DNA from: Chloroflexota bacterium
GTDB taxonomy: Bacteria; Chloroflexota; Anaerolineae; Aggregatilineales; Phototrophicaceae
Direction: 5' to 3'
Assembly: GCA_013388745.1 (NCBI GenBank)
Contig: JACAER010000006.1
Coordinates: 1-64,000, forward strand
Length of the DNA stretch: 64,000 bases
Each line of letters opens with the position of its first letter. Within the stretch, counting starts at the first letter, position 1. Positions 40,941-49,709 of this stretch are shown one piece after another. Under the pieces are notes generated by a model. That model searched no databases. It had not been told where the DNA came from and was given only the letters and a program-made list of their open reading frames with translations. The position numbers and the translations under genes were made by a program.

Positions 40941-40962
40941 AAAGCTGGGAAAATCGGGACAA

Positions 40963-41334
40963 TCAGGCGCGCACGCGCGCGATGGCACGCCGCGCAGCCT
41001 CGCGAACCTCGGCGGGCTGAATCGGCTTAAGGATAAACTGCGCATCAGGGATATTGCGAGCCACTTCTTGAAACTGTTTATGGGCGGTGGTGATAATTAC
41101 CAGCGTGTTCTTGAGATGCGGCGCCGTTTGCAGGTAATCCAGAATCGTTTGGCCGTTGATGTAGGGCAGCAGCATATCCAGAAAAACGATGTGTGGCGTG
41201 TTGGATTGCAGCAGGTTCAGCGCTTCCGGGCCATTAGAAGCCTCCAGCACTTGAAACTGCATAGGTTCGAGAATCTGCCTGTAGATCAAACGCAGCGCGT
41301 TGTCGTCTTCCACAATCAACGCAAGGTACTGCAT
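40963..41334 (-). CDS. Stand-alone response-regulator receiver protein
   Basis: A receiver domain of about 123 residues: LALIVEDDNALRLIYRQILE with the acidic pair, HIVFLDMLLPYINGQTILDY with the phospho-acceptor Asp, VIITTAHKQ and FILKPIQPAEV with the Lys. There is no output domain. ATG at 41334 has AAGGA at nine bases; the ATG at 41343 abuts the ribosome site and is less likely. It precedes the pseudophosphatase gene in the same direction. Confidence 0.88.
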   Translation of the reverse strand: MQYLALIVEDDNALRLIYRQILEPMQFQVLEASNGPEALNLLQSNTPHIVFLDMLLPYINGQTILDYLQTAPHLKNTLVIITTAHKQFQEVARNIPDAQFILKPIQPAEVREAARRAIARVRA

Positions 41335-41406
41335 ACGCGCCATTCCTTCTATGCTAGTTCAGCAGTCAACTGTATCAGATTATAAACCACTTCGGTAGTC
41401 AAGCCT

Positions 41407-41434
41407 ATTATAACTTAGTTTGAAGTTCGGACAA
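41407..41434 (-). promoter_or_regulatory. Candidate promoter of the receiver gene
   Basis: On the minus strand TTGTCC (41434-41429), a 16-base spacer and TATAAT (41412-41407), roughly 70 bases ahead of the start codon. A second TATAAT-like box lies closer, near 41380. Confidence 0.5.
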
Positions 41435-41577
41435 CCGTTTCGACATGCTGGCCACGCCGCTCGTGCCGCCCCAATACGCCGCCCTCTGCTGCGCTCAGTT
41501 GAAATTGTTGCTGCTCCATGCGACAATGCGGTTCGCTACACATCTGCTTTCACCTATCCACAAGAGGCGGATAGTTC

Positions 41578-42126
41578 ATGAAAATCTACACCAAAACCGG
41601 CGATGCCGGCGAAACCAGTTTGTTTTCCGGCGGGCGCGTGCCCAAAACCCATTTGCGCGTCGAGGTCTACGGCACGGTGGACGAACTCAATTCGCTGCTC
41701 GGTGTCGTGCGCGCTCTGCGTCCCCACCCGCAGGTTGATTCCTGGCTGGAGCACGTCCAGAACCAGCTTTTTCAGTTAGGCGCGGATCTGGCGACGCCGC
41801 TGGAGGCCAAAGCCGATTGGGTGGTGCGCATAGATGCTCCCGCCGTCGCCTGGCTGGAAAACGTTATCGACCAGATGGACGCCGATCTGCCGGAATTGAA
41901 AAACTTTATCCTGCCGGGCGGAACGCCGGCGGCGGCGCAGATTCATGTGGCGCGCACCGTCTGCCGCCGCGCCGAACGGCTGGCGGTAGCGCTGCAAGAC
42001 GGCGAGGCGCTGGGCGAGCATGTCATCCCTTATTGCAACCGCCTCTCCGATTTTCTGTTTGTTCTGGCGCGCTGGGAGAACCTGAAAGCCGGCATTCCAG
42101 AGGAAAAATGGTCGGTGCGTCCGTAA
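41578..42126 (+). CDS. Cob(I)alamin adenosyltransferase, PduO type
   Basis: Transfers adenosyl from ATP to cob(I)alamin to make adenosylcobalamin. The 182-residue helical protein shows the family signature MKIYTKTGDAGETSLFSGGR (ATP site), VEVYGTVDELNSLLGVVRA, FILPGGTPAAAQIHVARTVC followed by RRAERLAVAL, and NRLSDFLFVLARWENLK. It is an orphan here, but the B12-dependent methionine synthase lies 12 kb downstream, so cobalamin metabolism is clearly present. GAGGCGGAT precedes the ATG. Confidence 0.94.
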   Translation: MKIYTKTGDAGETSLFSGGRVPKTHLRVEVYGTVDELNSLLGVVRALRPHPQVDSWLEHVQNQLFQLGADLATPLEAKADWVVRIDAPAVAWLENVIDQMDADLPELKNFILPGGTPAAAQIHVARTVCRRAERLAVALQDGEALGEHVIPYCNRLSDFLFVLARWENLKAGIPEEKWSVRP

Positions 42127-42265
42127 AAAGTCTATAAATCTATATGGCGGCGTAGAGCAATCGTCAGGTTAGCGCTCGCAATTCCCTCTATGATCAAAGG
42201 TAAGCTGTGTGATCCGGGCTAAACCGGATTACTCATTGATAAGCAACTTTATCAGGAGTGATTTC

Positions 42266-43360
42266 ATGAGACGCCGAATCTTTATGGGAGTATTGGTGAT
42301 CGTCGTGCTGGCGCTGGCAGCCGTCTGGCCGGCTGCCGCGCAAACCAACTTACTGCGTGATCCGGGCTTCGAAACCGAAAACTATGTCTTCGTCAGCGCT
42401 GACCCGCTTGACCCTTTCGTCACCTTTAACGTGCCCGCCGATTGGGGCGGCTTCTTCCTCACCGCGCCGCGCGACTCTTCGTGGCAAAACGTGCATCCCA
42501 CCGGCTTTCCGCATACCGCCGGCAACCGCCGTTCGGGTTTCCGCTCTTACCATATCGCGCGCGGCGGCGGCACTTTCACCGCCATCATCTACCAGCAGGT
42601 GAGCGTCACACCTGGCACATCGCTGCAAGGCGGCGCCTGGGCTTTTCTCGAAACCGGGCAGGGACTCGTGCGCGCGGGGATCGACCCTAACGGCAGCACC
42701 AACCCCTTCGAAGCTGATGTTGTCTGGGGGGGCTTTTCCGGCACAATCTACGCCTGGAATCAGGTGACGGTGAACGCCACCGCCACCGGCACGACGGCCA
42801 CGCTGTTCCTATATGCCACACAAACCACGCCCACCGACCCCAACGGCGTTTATTGGGACGACGCCTTCCTCAACGGCGTCAGCGGCCCGCCGCCGGGCAG
42901 CGGCGTGTCTTCGCCCACCGGCCAATTTGCGACGACCAGCGTGCAGGTCAACGTGCGCAGCGGCCCCGGCACCAATTTCGCGCGCATCGGGCGCATGAAT
43001 CCCGGCGATGTCTTCGCCATCACCGGCCAGCAAAGCGGCTGGTATCAGATCAACTTCAACGGGCAGTCGGGCTTTGTCTCGGCCAGCTTCGTCAGCGTGA
43101 CCAACAGCGCGCCCGCCCCCAGCAGCCCGACTATCAGCGGCCCCAGCTACAGCGCCAACGCCACCGTGCGCGTGCGCAGCGGCCCCGGCACCAGCTTCCA
43201 GATTTTGACGCGCATTCCCTTTCGCGGCGTGGCGCAGCTTGTCGGACGCAACAGCGACGCCTCGTGGTTGCAGGTCAACTTCAACGGCGTTATCGGTTGG
43301 GTATCGCGCCAGCTAGGCACCATTACCGGCGACATTAACGCCCTGCCGGTGACAGGTTAA
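42266..43360 (+). CDS. Secreted protein with two SH3b domains
   Basis: A 364-residue exported protein. The signal peptide (MGVLVIVVLALAAVWPAAAQ) is cleaved before TNLLRDPGFE, the start of a carbohydrate-binding-like beta-sandwich (to about residue 205). After a Ser/Pro linker come two SH3b repeats (VQVNVRSGPGTNFARIGRMN and ATVRVRSGPGTSFQILTRIP). Probably binds cell wall or extracellular polymer. AGGAG precedes the ATG at 42266. It resembles the SH3b end of the protein at 35007. Confidence 0.82.
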   Translation: MRRRIFMGVLVIVVLALAAVWPAAAQTNLLRDPGFETENYVFVSADPLDPFVTFNVPADWGGFFLTAPRDSSWQNVHPTGFPHTAGNRRSGFRSYHIARGGGTFTAIIYQQVSVTPGTSLQGGAWAFLETGQGLVRAGIDPNGSTNPFEADVVWGGFSGTIYAWNQVTVNATATGTTATLFLYATQTTPTDPNGVYWDDAFLNGVSGPPPGSGVSSPTGQFATTSVQVNVRSGPGTNFARIGRMNPGDVFAITGQQSGWYQINFNGQSGFVSASFVSVTNSAPAPSSPTISGPSYSANATVRVRSGPGTSFQILTRIPFRGVAQLVGRNSDASWLQVNFNGVIGWVSRQLGTITGDINALPVTG

Positions 43361-43373
43361 CCGCGCGGAAATT

Positions 43374-43403
43374 AAAGGGGCATGGCGTGTGCCGTGCCCC
43401 TTT
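43374..43403 (+). terminator. Hairpin after the SH3b gene
   Basis: AAAGGGGCA (43374-43382) pairs with TGCCCCTTT (43395-43403) around a 12-base loop that contains a weaker inner pair (GGC/GCC). The T-run is only three bases, so termination would be modest. Confidence 0.6.
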
Positions 43404-43508
43404 GCAAATAACGGCTCTCAAGCACGAGCGCTCAATGAGTCTCGCACAGACTTGGCGCTGCGGCAGCCGCAGACTTTACTCTGTTTGGATGCATCCGTAA
43501 GCCAAAAG

Positions 43509-43865
43509 TTACAGCGCGCCCAACTTTTCGCGTTCGGCGCGCGGCAAACTCTGCGCCACCAGCTTATACGAGTGATCGATCATCTCGTACACCAGATCAG
43601 CGGGGACGCTGCCATCCACGATCACCGTGTTCCAGTGCGCCTTGTTCATATGATAACCCGGCGTGATCGCGGTATACGTCGCCCGCAGCACCAGCGCCCA
43701 GTTTGGGTCGCACTTCAGATTCATACGCGCCGGCGCGGCTCCCACCGGCATCAGCGCGAACATCTTGCTCATCACCTTCAGCACCGCCGTATCATCGCCG
43801 AACGGAAATCCCTCGCTCGCCCCTGCCTTTGCCAGACAATACACGCGCAGTTCGTCGTAAGTCAT
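43509..43865 (-). CDS. MmcQ/YjbR-family protein
   Basis: A 118-residue protein of the YjbR fold (double-wing like). Family features: YDELRVYCLAKAGASEGFPF, VLKVMSKMFALMPV, NLKCDPNWALVLRATYTAIT, PGYHMNKAHWNTVIVDG, and YEMIDHSYKLVAQSLPR. Proposed to bind DNA on structural grounds, but its cellular role is unknown. ATG at 43865 has AGGAGG six bases upstream. An upstream frame to 43955 is not needed. Confidence 0.88.
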   Translation of the reverse strand: MTYDELRVYCLAKAGASEGFPFGDDTAVLKVMSKMFALMPVGAAPARMNLKCDPNWALVLRATYTAITPGYHMNKAHWNTVIVDGSVPADLVYEMIDHSYKLVAQSLPRAEREKLGAL

Positions 43866-44052
43866 ATTCGCCTCCTGGCGCATCTTCAAGCGTGTCTCTG
43901 TGCCCGAATCGTCGATTTTGCTGTAAACCGATAACTGACAACGGTGAACCTGCATTAGCTCATATGTCCTATTCTAGCACACCCAAACCTTTACTCAAAA
44001 TTTCGACTTTCAGCGTTAAAATAAAATAACGGAACATCCCTGGAGCTTCGCT

Positions 44053-45183
44053 ATGCCCAATGCCGCCGTAACACATTATGCCACCGACGAACGCGCCTCT
44101 GACGAGTCGATAGAACAAGACTTTTATCATTTTGAAAGCGATAAATTGACCAAAGAAATGTTAGACGCTGTGCCCGATCTGGTGCTGGTACTGAATCAGC
44201 AGCGGCAAATCGTCTACGCCAACGAATCGTGTCTGCAAGCGCTGCATCTCGCCACGCGCCACAAAGCGCTCGGCCAGCGCCCCGGCGAAATGCTCGGCTG
44301 CACGCACGCCAGGGAGGTACCCGGCGGCTGCGGCACCTCTGAGTTTTGCGCCACCTGCGGCGCGGTTAAAGCCATTATCAGCAGTCTCAAAGGCCTCGAA
44401 TCCGTCCAGGAATGCCGTATCAGTCTGCATGAGGGCGACGCCCTCGATCTGCGCGTCTGGGCGCGTCCGCTGCTGCTGGATGGCAAAATTTACAGCGTCT
44501 TTTCGCTCCAGGACATCAGCAGCGAAAAACGCCGCCACGCGCTCGAACGCATCTTCTTCCACGACATCCTCAACGTCGCCGGCATCATCGCCAGCTACAG
44601 TCAGGTGCTGGAAATGTATCCCGACGAAGCGCAAAAGGTGATTAGCGTGCTCAACAGCGCCTCTGAACGTCTCATCGACGAGATCACTGCGCAGAAAAAT
44701 TTGCTCGCCGCCGAAAACGGCGACCTGTGCCCGGAAAGCGCCATTATCGAGGTACGCACGCTGGTGGAAAAGCTGGTGCAGCAGTATCATACGACTGATC
44801 GTCCGGTGGTAGTAGCCGCCGCTGTGCCCGACATCATCCTGATGAGCGATTTCGCGCTGCTGGGGCGGGTGCTCGGCAATATGCTCAAAAACGCGGTGGA
44901 AGCCAGCAAGGTGGGCGATACCATCACCTTTTCCTACAGCGTCGAAGGCCTTACGCTCACTTTTGCTGTTCACAACCCGGTTTATATCCCGCGCGATACC
45001 CAATTGCAGATATTCAAGCGCTCGTTTTCGACCAAAGGCAGCGGGCGCGGACTGGGCACCTACAGTATGAAAATACTCAGCGAACGCTATTTGCACGGGC
45101 GCGTCTGGTTCGAATCCACGCACACGCTTGGCACAACGTTTTACGCCGCCTTCCCGCTCGAATGGCCGGAGCTGCCGCACTGA
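44053..45183 (+). CDS. PAS-domain sensor histidine kinase with a Cys cluster
   Basis: A soluble 376-residue kinase. The PAS domain (about 35-155) starts DAVPDLVLVLNQQRQIVYAN. Inside it lies a conserved cysteine cluster (GCTHAREVPGGCGTSEFCAT, then CGAVKAI), typical of a family of PAS kinases that may bind a metal or sense redox state. The phospho-acceptor His is in RIFFHDILNVAGIIASYSQV. The ATPase domain has N-box NMLKNAVEASKVGD and G-boxes KGSGRGLGTYSMKILSERY. No membrane helix, so it senses an internal signal. No response regulator is adjacent; the two receiver proteins at 36493 and 40963 are candidates. Confidence 0.9.
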   Translation: MPNAAVTHYATDERASDESIEQDFYHFESDKLTKEMLDAVPDLVLVLNQQRQIVYANESCLQALHLATRHKALGQRPGEMLGCTHAREVPGGCGTSEFCATCGAVKAIISSLKGLESVQECRISLHEGDALDLRVWARPLLLDGKIYSVFSLQDISSEKRRHALERIFFHDILNVAGIIASYSQVLEMYPDEAQKVISVLNSASERLIDEITAQKNLLAAENGDLCPESAIIEVRTLVEKLVQQYHTTDRPVVVAAAVPDIILMSDFALLGRVLGNMLKNAVEASKVGDTITFSYSVEGLTLTFAVHNPVYIPRDTQLQIFKRSFSTKGSGRGLGTYSMKILSERYLHGRVWFESTHTLGTTFYAAFPLEWPELPH

Positions 45184-45186
45184 CCA

Positions 45187-46098
45187 TCACGGCGCAGCGG
45201 CGGCCATACGCCGCGCCAGTTCCGCCAGATACGCGCCTTTTTCGCAGCGCGCACGCCAGCTTTCCGGGATCGCCTCTAACCCCAGGCGCGCGCCCACAAT
45301 GCCGCCAGCGATACAGGCAATCGAATCGCTGTCGCCGTTGCTGTTGGCCGCGCGCCGCACACACGCTGCGTAGTCGTTCGGGTAACGCAGCACGCAGTAC
45401 AGCGCCAGCGCCACCGCTTCATCTCCTGTCCACCCCTGCCCGATGTGATCGAGCGCCGCTTCTTCGCTGCCCCAGTGCAGGCAGTGCCCCACGCGGTACA
45501 ATGCCATATCAAATTCGTCGCTCATGCCGTCGGTGAATTCCAGCACCCGCCGCAGATACTCGTCTGGCGCGCTTCCGTTCAGCGCCAACTGCACCAGATA
45601 CGCCGCACCCACTGCTGCCGCAACCGCCGCCGGATGCCGGTGCGTCAGCGCGCTGCTGGCGGCAGCCACTGCGCGCAGGCGCGCGCTGTCCTGCCGGTAC
45701 AGATAACCAATTGTCGCCACGCGCATCGCCGAGCCGCAGCCTTTCGACTCTACAATGCCCGCTTCCTGCCATGCCATGCCGCTTTCCAGCCGCCGCACTC
45801 CCGCCATACACGTCGCCCCCGGCGCGCGATCGTTTTCCGGGCTGTGCATCCAGGCAATGAAACGCCGGCTCACCGCCTGCATCTGCGTGTCCAGCGGCGC
45901 ATTCACGCCCGCGTCCAGCAGCCCTTCTGTCAGCGCGATCGTCATCTGCGTATCGTCGGTGAACAACGCCGGGTCAGGCGGCTGCTGAATGCCTGCCGCG
46001 CCATAGCGCGCTTTGATCTGGTGCAGCTTAAGAAACTCTGTCGGCCAGCCCAGCGCGTCACCCAACGCCAGCCCAAAGACAATCGCTTGCGCTTCCAT
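45187..46098 (-). CDS. ADP-ribosylglycohydrolase family protein
   Basis: A 303-residue DraG/ARH-type protein. Metal-binding motifs are present: GLALGDALGWPTEF, FTDDTQMTIALTEGLL and NSNGDSDSIACIAGGIVGAR. Between them, ESKGCGSAMRVATIGYLY is also typical. Enzymes of this group remove ADP-ribose from protein or from other molecules with two Mg ions. No ADP-ribosyltransferase is near. GAGGAG lies five bases before the ATG. It is convergent with the histidine kinase (3 bases apart). Confidence 0.92.
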   Translation of the reverse strand: MEAQAIVFGLALGDALGWPTEFLKLHQIKARYGAAGIQQPPDPALFTDDTQMTIALTEGLLDAGVNAPLDTQMQAVSRRFIAWMHSPENDRAPGATCMAGVRRLESGMAWQEAGIVESKGCGSAMRVATIGYLYRQDSARLRAVAAASSALTHRHPAAVAAAVGAAYLVQLALNGSAPDEYLRRVLEFTDGMSDEFDMALYRVGHCLHWGSEEAALDHIGQGWTGDEAVALALYCVLRYPNDYAACVRRAANSNGDSDSIACIAGGIVGARLGLEAIPESWRARCEKGAYLAELARRMAAAAP

Positions 46099-46169
46099 AA
46101 CAACTCCTCATCATCAATTTTGCCCAAAACCCCTATAATGATAATGCGGTTTAGTTGTGGAGTAATCAC

Positions 46170-47465
46170 ATGGTTCACCTGCTGCGCGCTTTCGGACAGC
46201 GTTTTCCCCACTGGAAAATCACACTGTTGATATCGGTTGTTTTCATCGCCGGTTTCACTTTCGGCCATCAATACAGTGTCATCTCAGCACAGGCCAATAA
46301 CAACCTGTCGCAGCAGACCGAAGATGCCTTTGATGCCTTTTGGGAAGTGTATCACCTGATTCGTTCCAGTTATCTGAATCCCGTCAGCGATGAAACCCTG
46401 GTGGATGGCGCCATCACTGGTATGGTCGATGCGCTCGAAGACCAGTACAGCGGCTACATGAGTCCCGAAGTCTTCCCGCTCATGAACAGCGACATGTCCG
46501 GCGAAATCGAAGGCATCGGCGTTGTGATTCGTACCATCGAAGAAAGCGGGCGCATCGAAGTGGTGAGCGTGCTCGATGGCTCGCCCGCGCAGGAAGCCGG
46601 CATCCTGCCCGGCGATATGTTCGCCCAGGTCGATGGGCAGGATGTTACCAATTTCAGCCAGTTGGAATTGGCGGGCGTCGTGCGCGGCCCGGCAGGCACT
46701 GCGGTCACCATCATCATGGAGCGCGACGGCGAGTTGATAGAATTCGTTGTGACGCGCGCGCGCATCGAAATCCCGAACACCGAAACGCAAACTTTCGGCA
46801 CAATCGGCTACGTGCAGCTTAACCAGTTCACCCCCAGCGCGCGTCAGGATTTGATCAACGCCATCGAATCGCTCAACCCCGACGAACTCACCGGGCTGAT
46901 TATCGATCTGCGCGGCAACCCCGGCGGCCTGCTCTCCAGCGCGATCGACGTCGGCAGCATGTTTGTCCCGGCGGGCGAAGTGCTGCTCACCGAAGACTTC
47001 GGTAGGCGCGGCCAGCAAGTGTTCGAGGCCGACGCCGAAGATTACTATGAACTCGATATCCCCATCGTCGTTTTGGTCGATGAAACCAGCGCCAGCGCCT
47101 CCGAACTGGTGTCTGGCGCCTGGCAGGATTACGGCGTGGTGACGCTCATCGGCGAAACCACGCTCGGCAAAGGCACCGTGCAGACCTGGCAGGAACTCTC
47201 CAACGGTGGCGGCGTGCGCCTGACCATTGCCCGCTGGCTGCGGCCCAGCGGCGAATGGATTCACGGCGTCGGTGTTACCCCCGATATTGTCGTCGAATGG
47301 TCGCCAGAAAACTACGATGACATGCGCAATCCCGAAACTGATCCGCAGCTCAGCACCGCGCTCTCATACCTGGAAGACCCATCGCAGTTTGATCTCGACA
47401 GTGTGGTCGAGGCCGACGCCGCGCCCGACGCCGAAGCCACTCTCGTGCCCACCGAATTGCCCTAG
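46170..47465 (+). CDS. S41-family C-terminal processing protease
   Basis: A 431-residue secreted or membrane-anchored serine protease. An N-terminal helix (LLISVVFIAGFTFGHQYSV) is followed by DAFDAFWEVYHLIRSSYLNP, a PDZ domain (GVVIRTIEESGRIEVVSVLD to QLELAGVVRGPAGTAVTIIM), and the S41 core. There LIIDLRGNPGGLLSSAIDV, nucleophile Ser in DETSASASELVSGAWQD, and catalytic Lys in TLGKGTVQTWQ are seen. It trims or degrades envelope proteins. ATG at 46170 has GGAG eight bases upstream; a GTG at 46155 is the alternative. A TATAAT at 46133-46138 probably belongs to its promoter. Confidence 0.93.
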   Translation: MVHLLRAFGQRFPHWKITLLISVVFIAGFTFGHQYSVISAQANNNLSQQTEDAFDAFWEVYHLIRSSYLNPVSDETLVDGAITGMVDALEDQYSGYMSPEVFPLMNSDMSGEIEGIGVVIRTIEESGRIEVVSVLDGSPAQEAGILPGDMFAQVDGQDVTNFSQLELAGVVRGPAGTAVTIIMERDGELIEFVVTRARIEIPNTETQTFGTIGYVQLNQFTPSARQDLINAIESLNPDELTGLIIDLRGNPGGLLSSAIDVGSMFVPAGEVLLTEDFGRRGQQVFEADAEDYYELDIPIVVLVDETSASASELVSGAWQDYGVVTLIGETTLGKGTVQTWQELSNGGGVRLTIARWLRPSGEWIHGVGVTPDIVVEWSPENYDDMRNPETDPQLSTALSYLEDPSQFDLDSVVEADAAPDAEATLVPTELP

Positions 47466-47486
47466 CTTCAAATCTGCGTTTTCGTA

Positions 47487-47509
47487 GGGGCGACCGATTG
47501 TGTCGCCCC
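47487..47509 (+). repeat. GGGGCGAC hairpin repeat after the protease
   Basis: GGGGCGAC (47487-47494), a 7-base loop and GTCGCCCC (47502-47509). The unit is a common palindromic intergenic repeat type in Chloroflexi and Cyanobacteria. It is followed at about 47540 by three CACGTC hexamers in tandem. It may also end transcription of the protease gene. Confidence 0.55.
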
Positions 47510-47625
47510 TGGAAATACTAAGCCAACCACCGTAGGTATTCCACGTCCACGTCCACGTCCCCGTCGCTCTGTGCTCGACTCCCCTCACCAATACGTTGAT
47601 GAGGGGATTTTCTTTAACTGCTGGC

Positions 47626-48531
47626 TTAGCGCACGATCAACTGGCCGACGCCGCCCTCGTAGTGGATGCTGATCTTGTTTTCCGACGCCGCGAAGTTGGG
47701 CGTCTCCCATGTGCCGCCGCGCCCGATCAGGCCGTCTTCAGCGCTCACACGCACCAGGCGCGCGGGCACGCTCACGCTGCCCAGCCCGCCGCTGGCCGTC
47801 ACACTGGCCGCCGCTTCCGCTGGCAGTTCGATTTTGATTTCGCCAATCCCGCCTTGAATCTCCATGTTGACGTGCGCGCCCTCCAGAATCTTGACCTGCA
47901 CGCCGCCCACGCCGCCATCGACCTTCAGGTTGACCATCGCCTCTTTGGGAATCGTGACGTTGGTGCGTCCCACGCCGCCATCCAGATCGACATGATACAG
48001 ATCGGGCATTGCCGGCAGTGTCAGATGTGTTTCGCCCACACCACCTTCCAGCGATAAGCCGCGAAGCTGCGCCGCGCTCAGGTCAATCGTCGCCGGCCCC
48101 ACACCGCCGTCAACCTTCAGTTCCAGCGGCAGTGTTTCGCTCAGCCGGATGTCCCATTTCAAATCCTGGCCGCCCTTGACCACCGCGCCCAGCCCACGCT
48201 TGATTGACTGGCCGATAGCTTCCAGCGAGGTTTTCTGTGCCAATTTGATGTGCTTGATATCATCGCCGCTGGCCGAAAATTCTATCTCGCCCACGTAGGT
48301 GATGTCGGCTTCGAAAGCGTTTGCCATCTCGCTCTGCGTTTTGATAGTCGTCGTGCCCACCGAGGGATACAGTTCGACACGCGCCATGCTGGCGCTGTCA
48401 GCGGGCGCGCTGTAATGGTCGGTTTTCGCTTCCACTTCCCCGACAATGCCTTCCAGCGAACGCTTGATGCGATCGCCCACCTTCTCAAAATCAAACGTCC
48501 ACTCCACTTCAAAGCGTTTGTTGTCGCTCAT
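47626..48531 (-). CDS. Beta-repeat protein with periodic GGVG motifs
   Basis: A 301-residue protein with no signal peptide. The first 155 residues are of mixed composition. From about residue 160 the motif GGVG or GGIG recurs at intervals near 22 residues (LKVDGGVGPATIDLSAAQLR, LSLEGGVGETHLTLPAMPDL, VDLDGGVGRTNVTIPKEAMV, LKVDGGVGGVQVKILEGAHV, MEIQGGIGEIKIELPAEAAA, then ASGGLG and EGGVGQ). Each repeat looks like two strands, as in the beta-solenoid of LiaF/DUF4097-type proteins. ATG at 48531 is chosen. It may be a stress or envelope-associated scaffold; family match is weak. Confidence 0.65.
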   Translation of the reverse strand: MSDNKRFEVEWTFDFEKVGDRIKRSLEGIVGEVEAKTDHYSAPADSASMARVELYPSVGTTTIKTQSEMANAFEADITYVGEIEFSASGDDIKHIKLAQKTSLEAIGQSIKRGLGAVVKGGQDLKWDIRLSETLPLELKVDGGVGPATIDLSAAQLRGLSLEGGVGETHLTLPAMPDLYHVDLDGGVGRTNVTIPKEAMVNLKVDGGVGGVQVKILEGAHVNMEIQGGIGEIKIELPAEAAASVTASGGLGSVSVPARLVRVSAEDGLIGRGGTWETPNFAASENKISIHYEGGVGQLIVR

Positions 48532-48710
48532 GGGGTTGTTTTTCTCCCTTGCTAAATGACGCATATCTGCTCCTTAATACGCGCGCTGCGCTCTTTTGGT
48601 TGCAAATTCGTCCCCACCGCCTCATTTTTTAAGAAAGGCCATCTTCCGCCGTGTATTCATATCGCGTTACAATAGCAAGGGAAACGCGCGCTGCGCGGGA
48701 TTGAGGAGTT

Positions 48711-49709
48711 ATGCGACGCAACCTGTTTATCTTCGCCAGTATCGTGGCGAGTGTTTTTTTTCTATGGCTGGCCCTGCGTGATATTGATATGGCGCAGGTC
48801 ATCAGCGTCATCGCCCAGACCCATCTGGCGTGGTATGCCCTCGGATTATTCACCGTATTTTTGGGCCTGTGGACGCGCGCGGTGCGCTGGCGCGGACTGC
48901 TCGGCTTCAAAATCCCCCTCAGCCACGCCTTCCATATTTTGAACATCGGCATGATGCTGAACCTGATCCCGCTGCGCGCCGGCGAATTCGCCCGCAGCGT
49001 CCTCGTCATCCGTGACGGTGTGCCCTTTGTTACCGGGGCCACCAGCATCGTGATCGAGCGCGTGCTGGATACGCTGCTGGTGGTGGTCACGCTCGCCCTG
49101 CTGCTGACGCGCGTCCCCGCCGCCCCCGAATGGGTGACGCGCAGCGCTCTATTGTTCGGCGTTGCGTCAGTCGTCGCTTTCGTTGTCCTCATCGCCTTCG
49201 CCCGCTTTCCTGTTTTCGGCCATCGTGTCATCGACGAGCTGGAAAAACGCCTGCCGCTGGTCAAGCGCCTCGCCCTGGGACAATTGTTGGGCCACATGAT
49301 CGACGGACTGGAACCGCTGACGCATCCGCGACGCTTCGCCCACGCCGTCGGCTGGACGCTGATTTCGTGGGTCGTTTCGCTCATCACCTACTACTGCATC
49401 GAGGTGGCCCTGGGCATTAATCAGGGCGATTTATGGTTGGGCGCCGCCCTGAGTATGACGCTGGCTTCGCTGAGCATCGCTGTGCCCGTCAGCGTGGCTG
49501 GTATCGGGCCATTCCAGTTAGCGGTACGCGCCGCCAGCGACATGGCCGGCATTCCGGCGACTCTGAGTGTGCCGCTGTCGCTCCTCGCGCACGCGAACGC
49601 CGTGCTGGTCTACGCCGTTTTGGGAACAATCGGCCTACTGGCGATGGGCGTTTCGCTCAGCAGCCTTTTGGGAGAACAAGCGAAAGTCAAAACCGACCAA
49701 ACCCTATGA
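48711..49709 (+). CDS. Flippase-like / lysylphosphatidylglycerol-synthase-type membrane protein
   Basis: A 332-residue protein of the UPF0104 (LPG_synthase_TM, flippase-like) family, about eight helices. Features: IFASIVASVFFLWLALRDID, YALGLFTVFLGLWTRAVRWR, HILNIGMMLNLIPLRAGEFA with the conserved Arg-Ala-Gly-Glu, VIERVLDTLLVVVTLALLL, and VAGIGPFQLAVRAASDMAGI. The family may flip or move lipid-linked sugars or phospholipids. A TACAAT box lies at 48668-48673 and TGAGGAG before the ATG. Its stop overlaps the start of a glycoside hydrolase gene (ATGA). Confidence 0.85.
   Translation: MRRNLFIFASIVASVFFLWLALRDIDMAQVISVIAQTHLAWYALGLFTVFLGLWTRAVRWRGLLGFKIPLSHAFHILNIGMMLNLIPLRAGEFARSVLVIRDGVPFVTGATSIVIERVLDTLLVVVTLALLLTRVPAAPEWVTRSALLFGVASVVAFVVLIAFARFPVFGHRVIDELEKRLPLVKRLALGQLLGHMIDGLEPLTHPRRFAHAVGWTLISWVVSLITYYCIEVALGINQGDLWLGAALSMTLASLSIAVPVSVAGIGPFQLAVRAASDMAGIPATLSVPLSLLAHANAVLVYAVLGTIGLLAMGVSLSSLLGEQAKVKTDQTL

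Noticed and set aside
41344..41577. Possible cobalamin riboswitch ahead of the PduO-type gene
   Set aside because: No B12-box consensus (GCCACTG-like) was found.
42127..42265. Possible riboswitch ahead of the SH3b gene (CCGGGCTAAACCGGA)
   Set aside because: It resembles part of a c-di-GMP-I leader only superficially; the other conserved blocks are missing.
44161..45180. A 339-codon minus-strand frame across the histidine kinase
   Set aside because: Kinase motifs on the plus strand are complete; no domain in the antisense reading.
46284..47264. A 326-codon minus-strand frame across the S41 protease gene
   Set aside because: Shadow of a gene with complete PDZ and S41 motifs.
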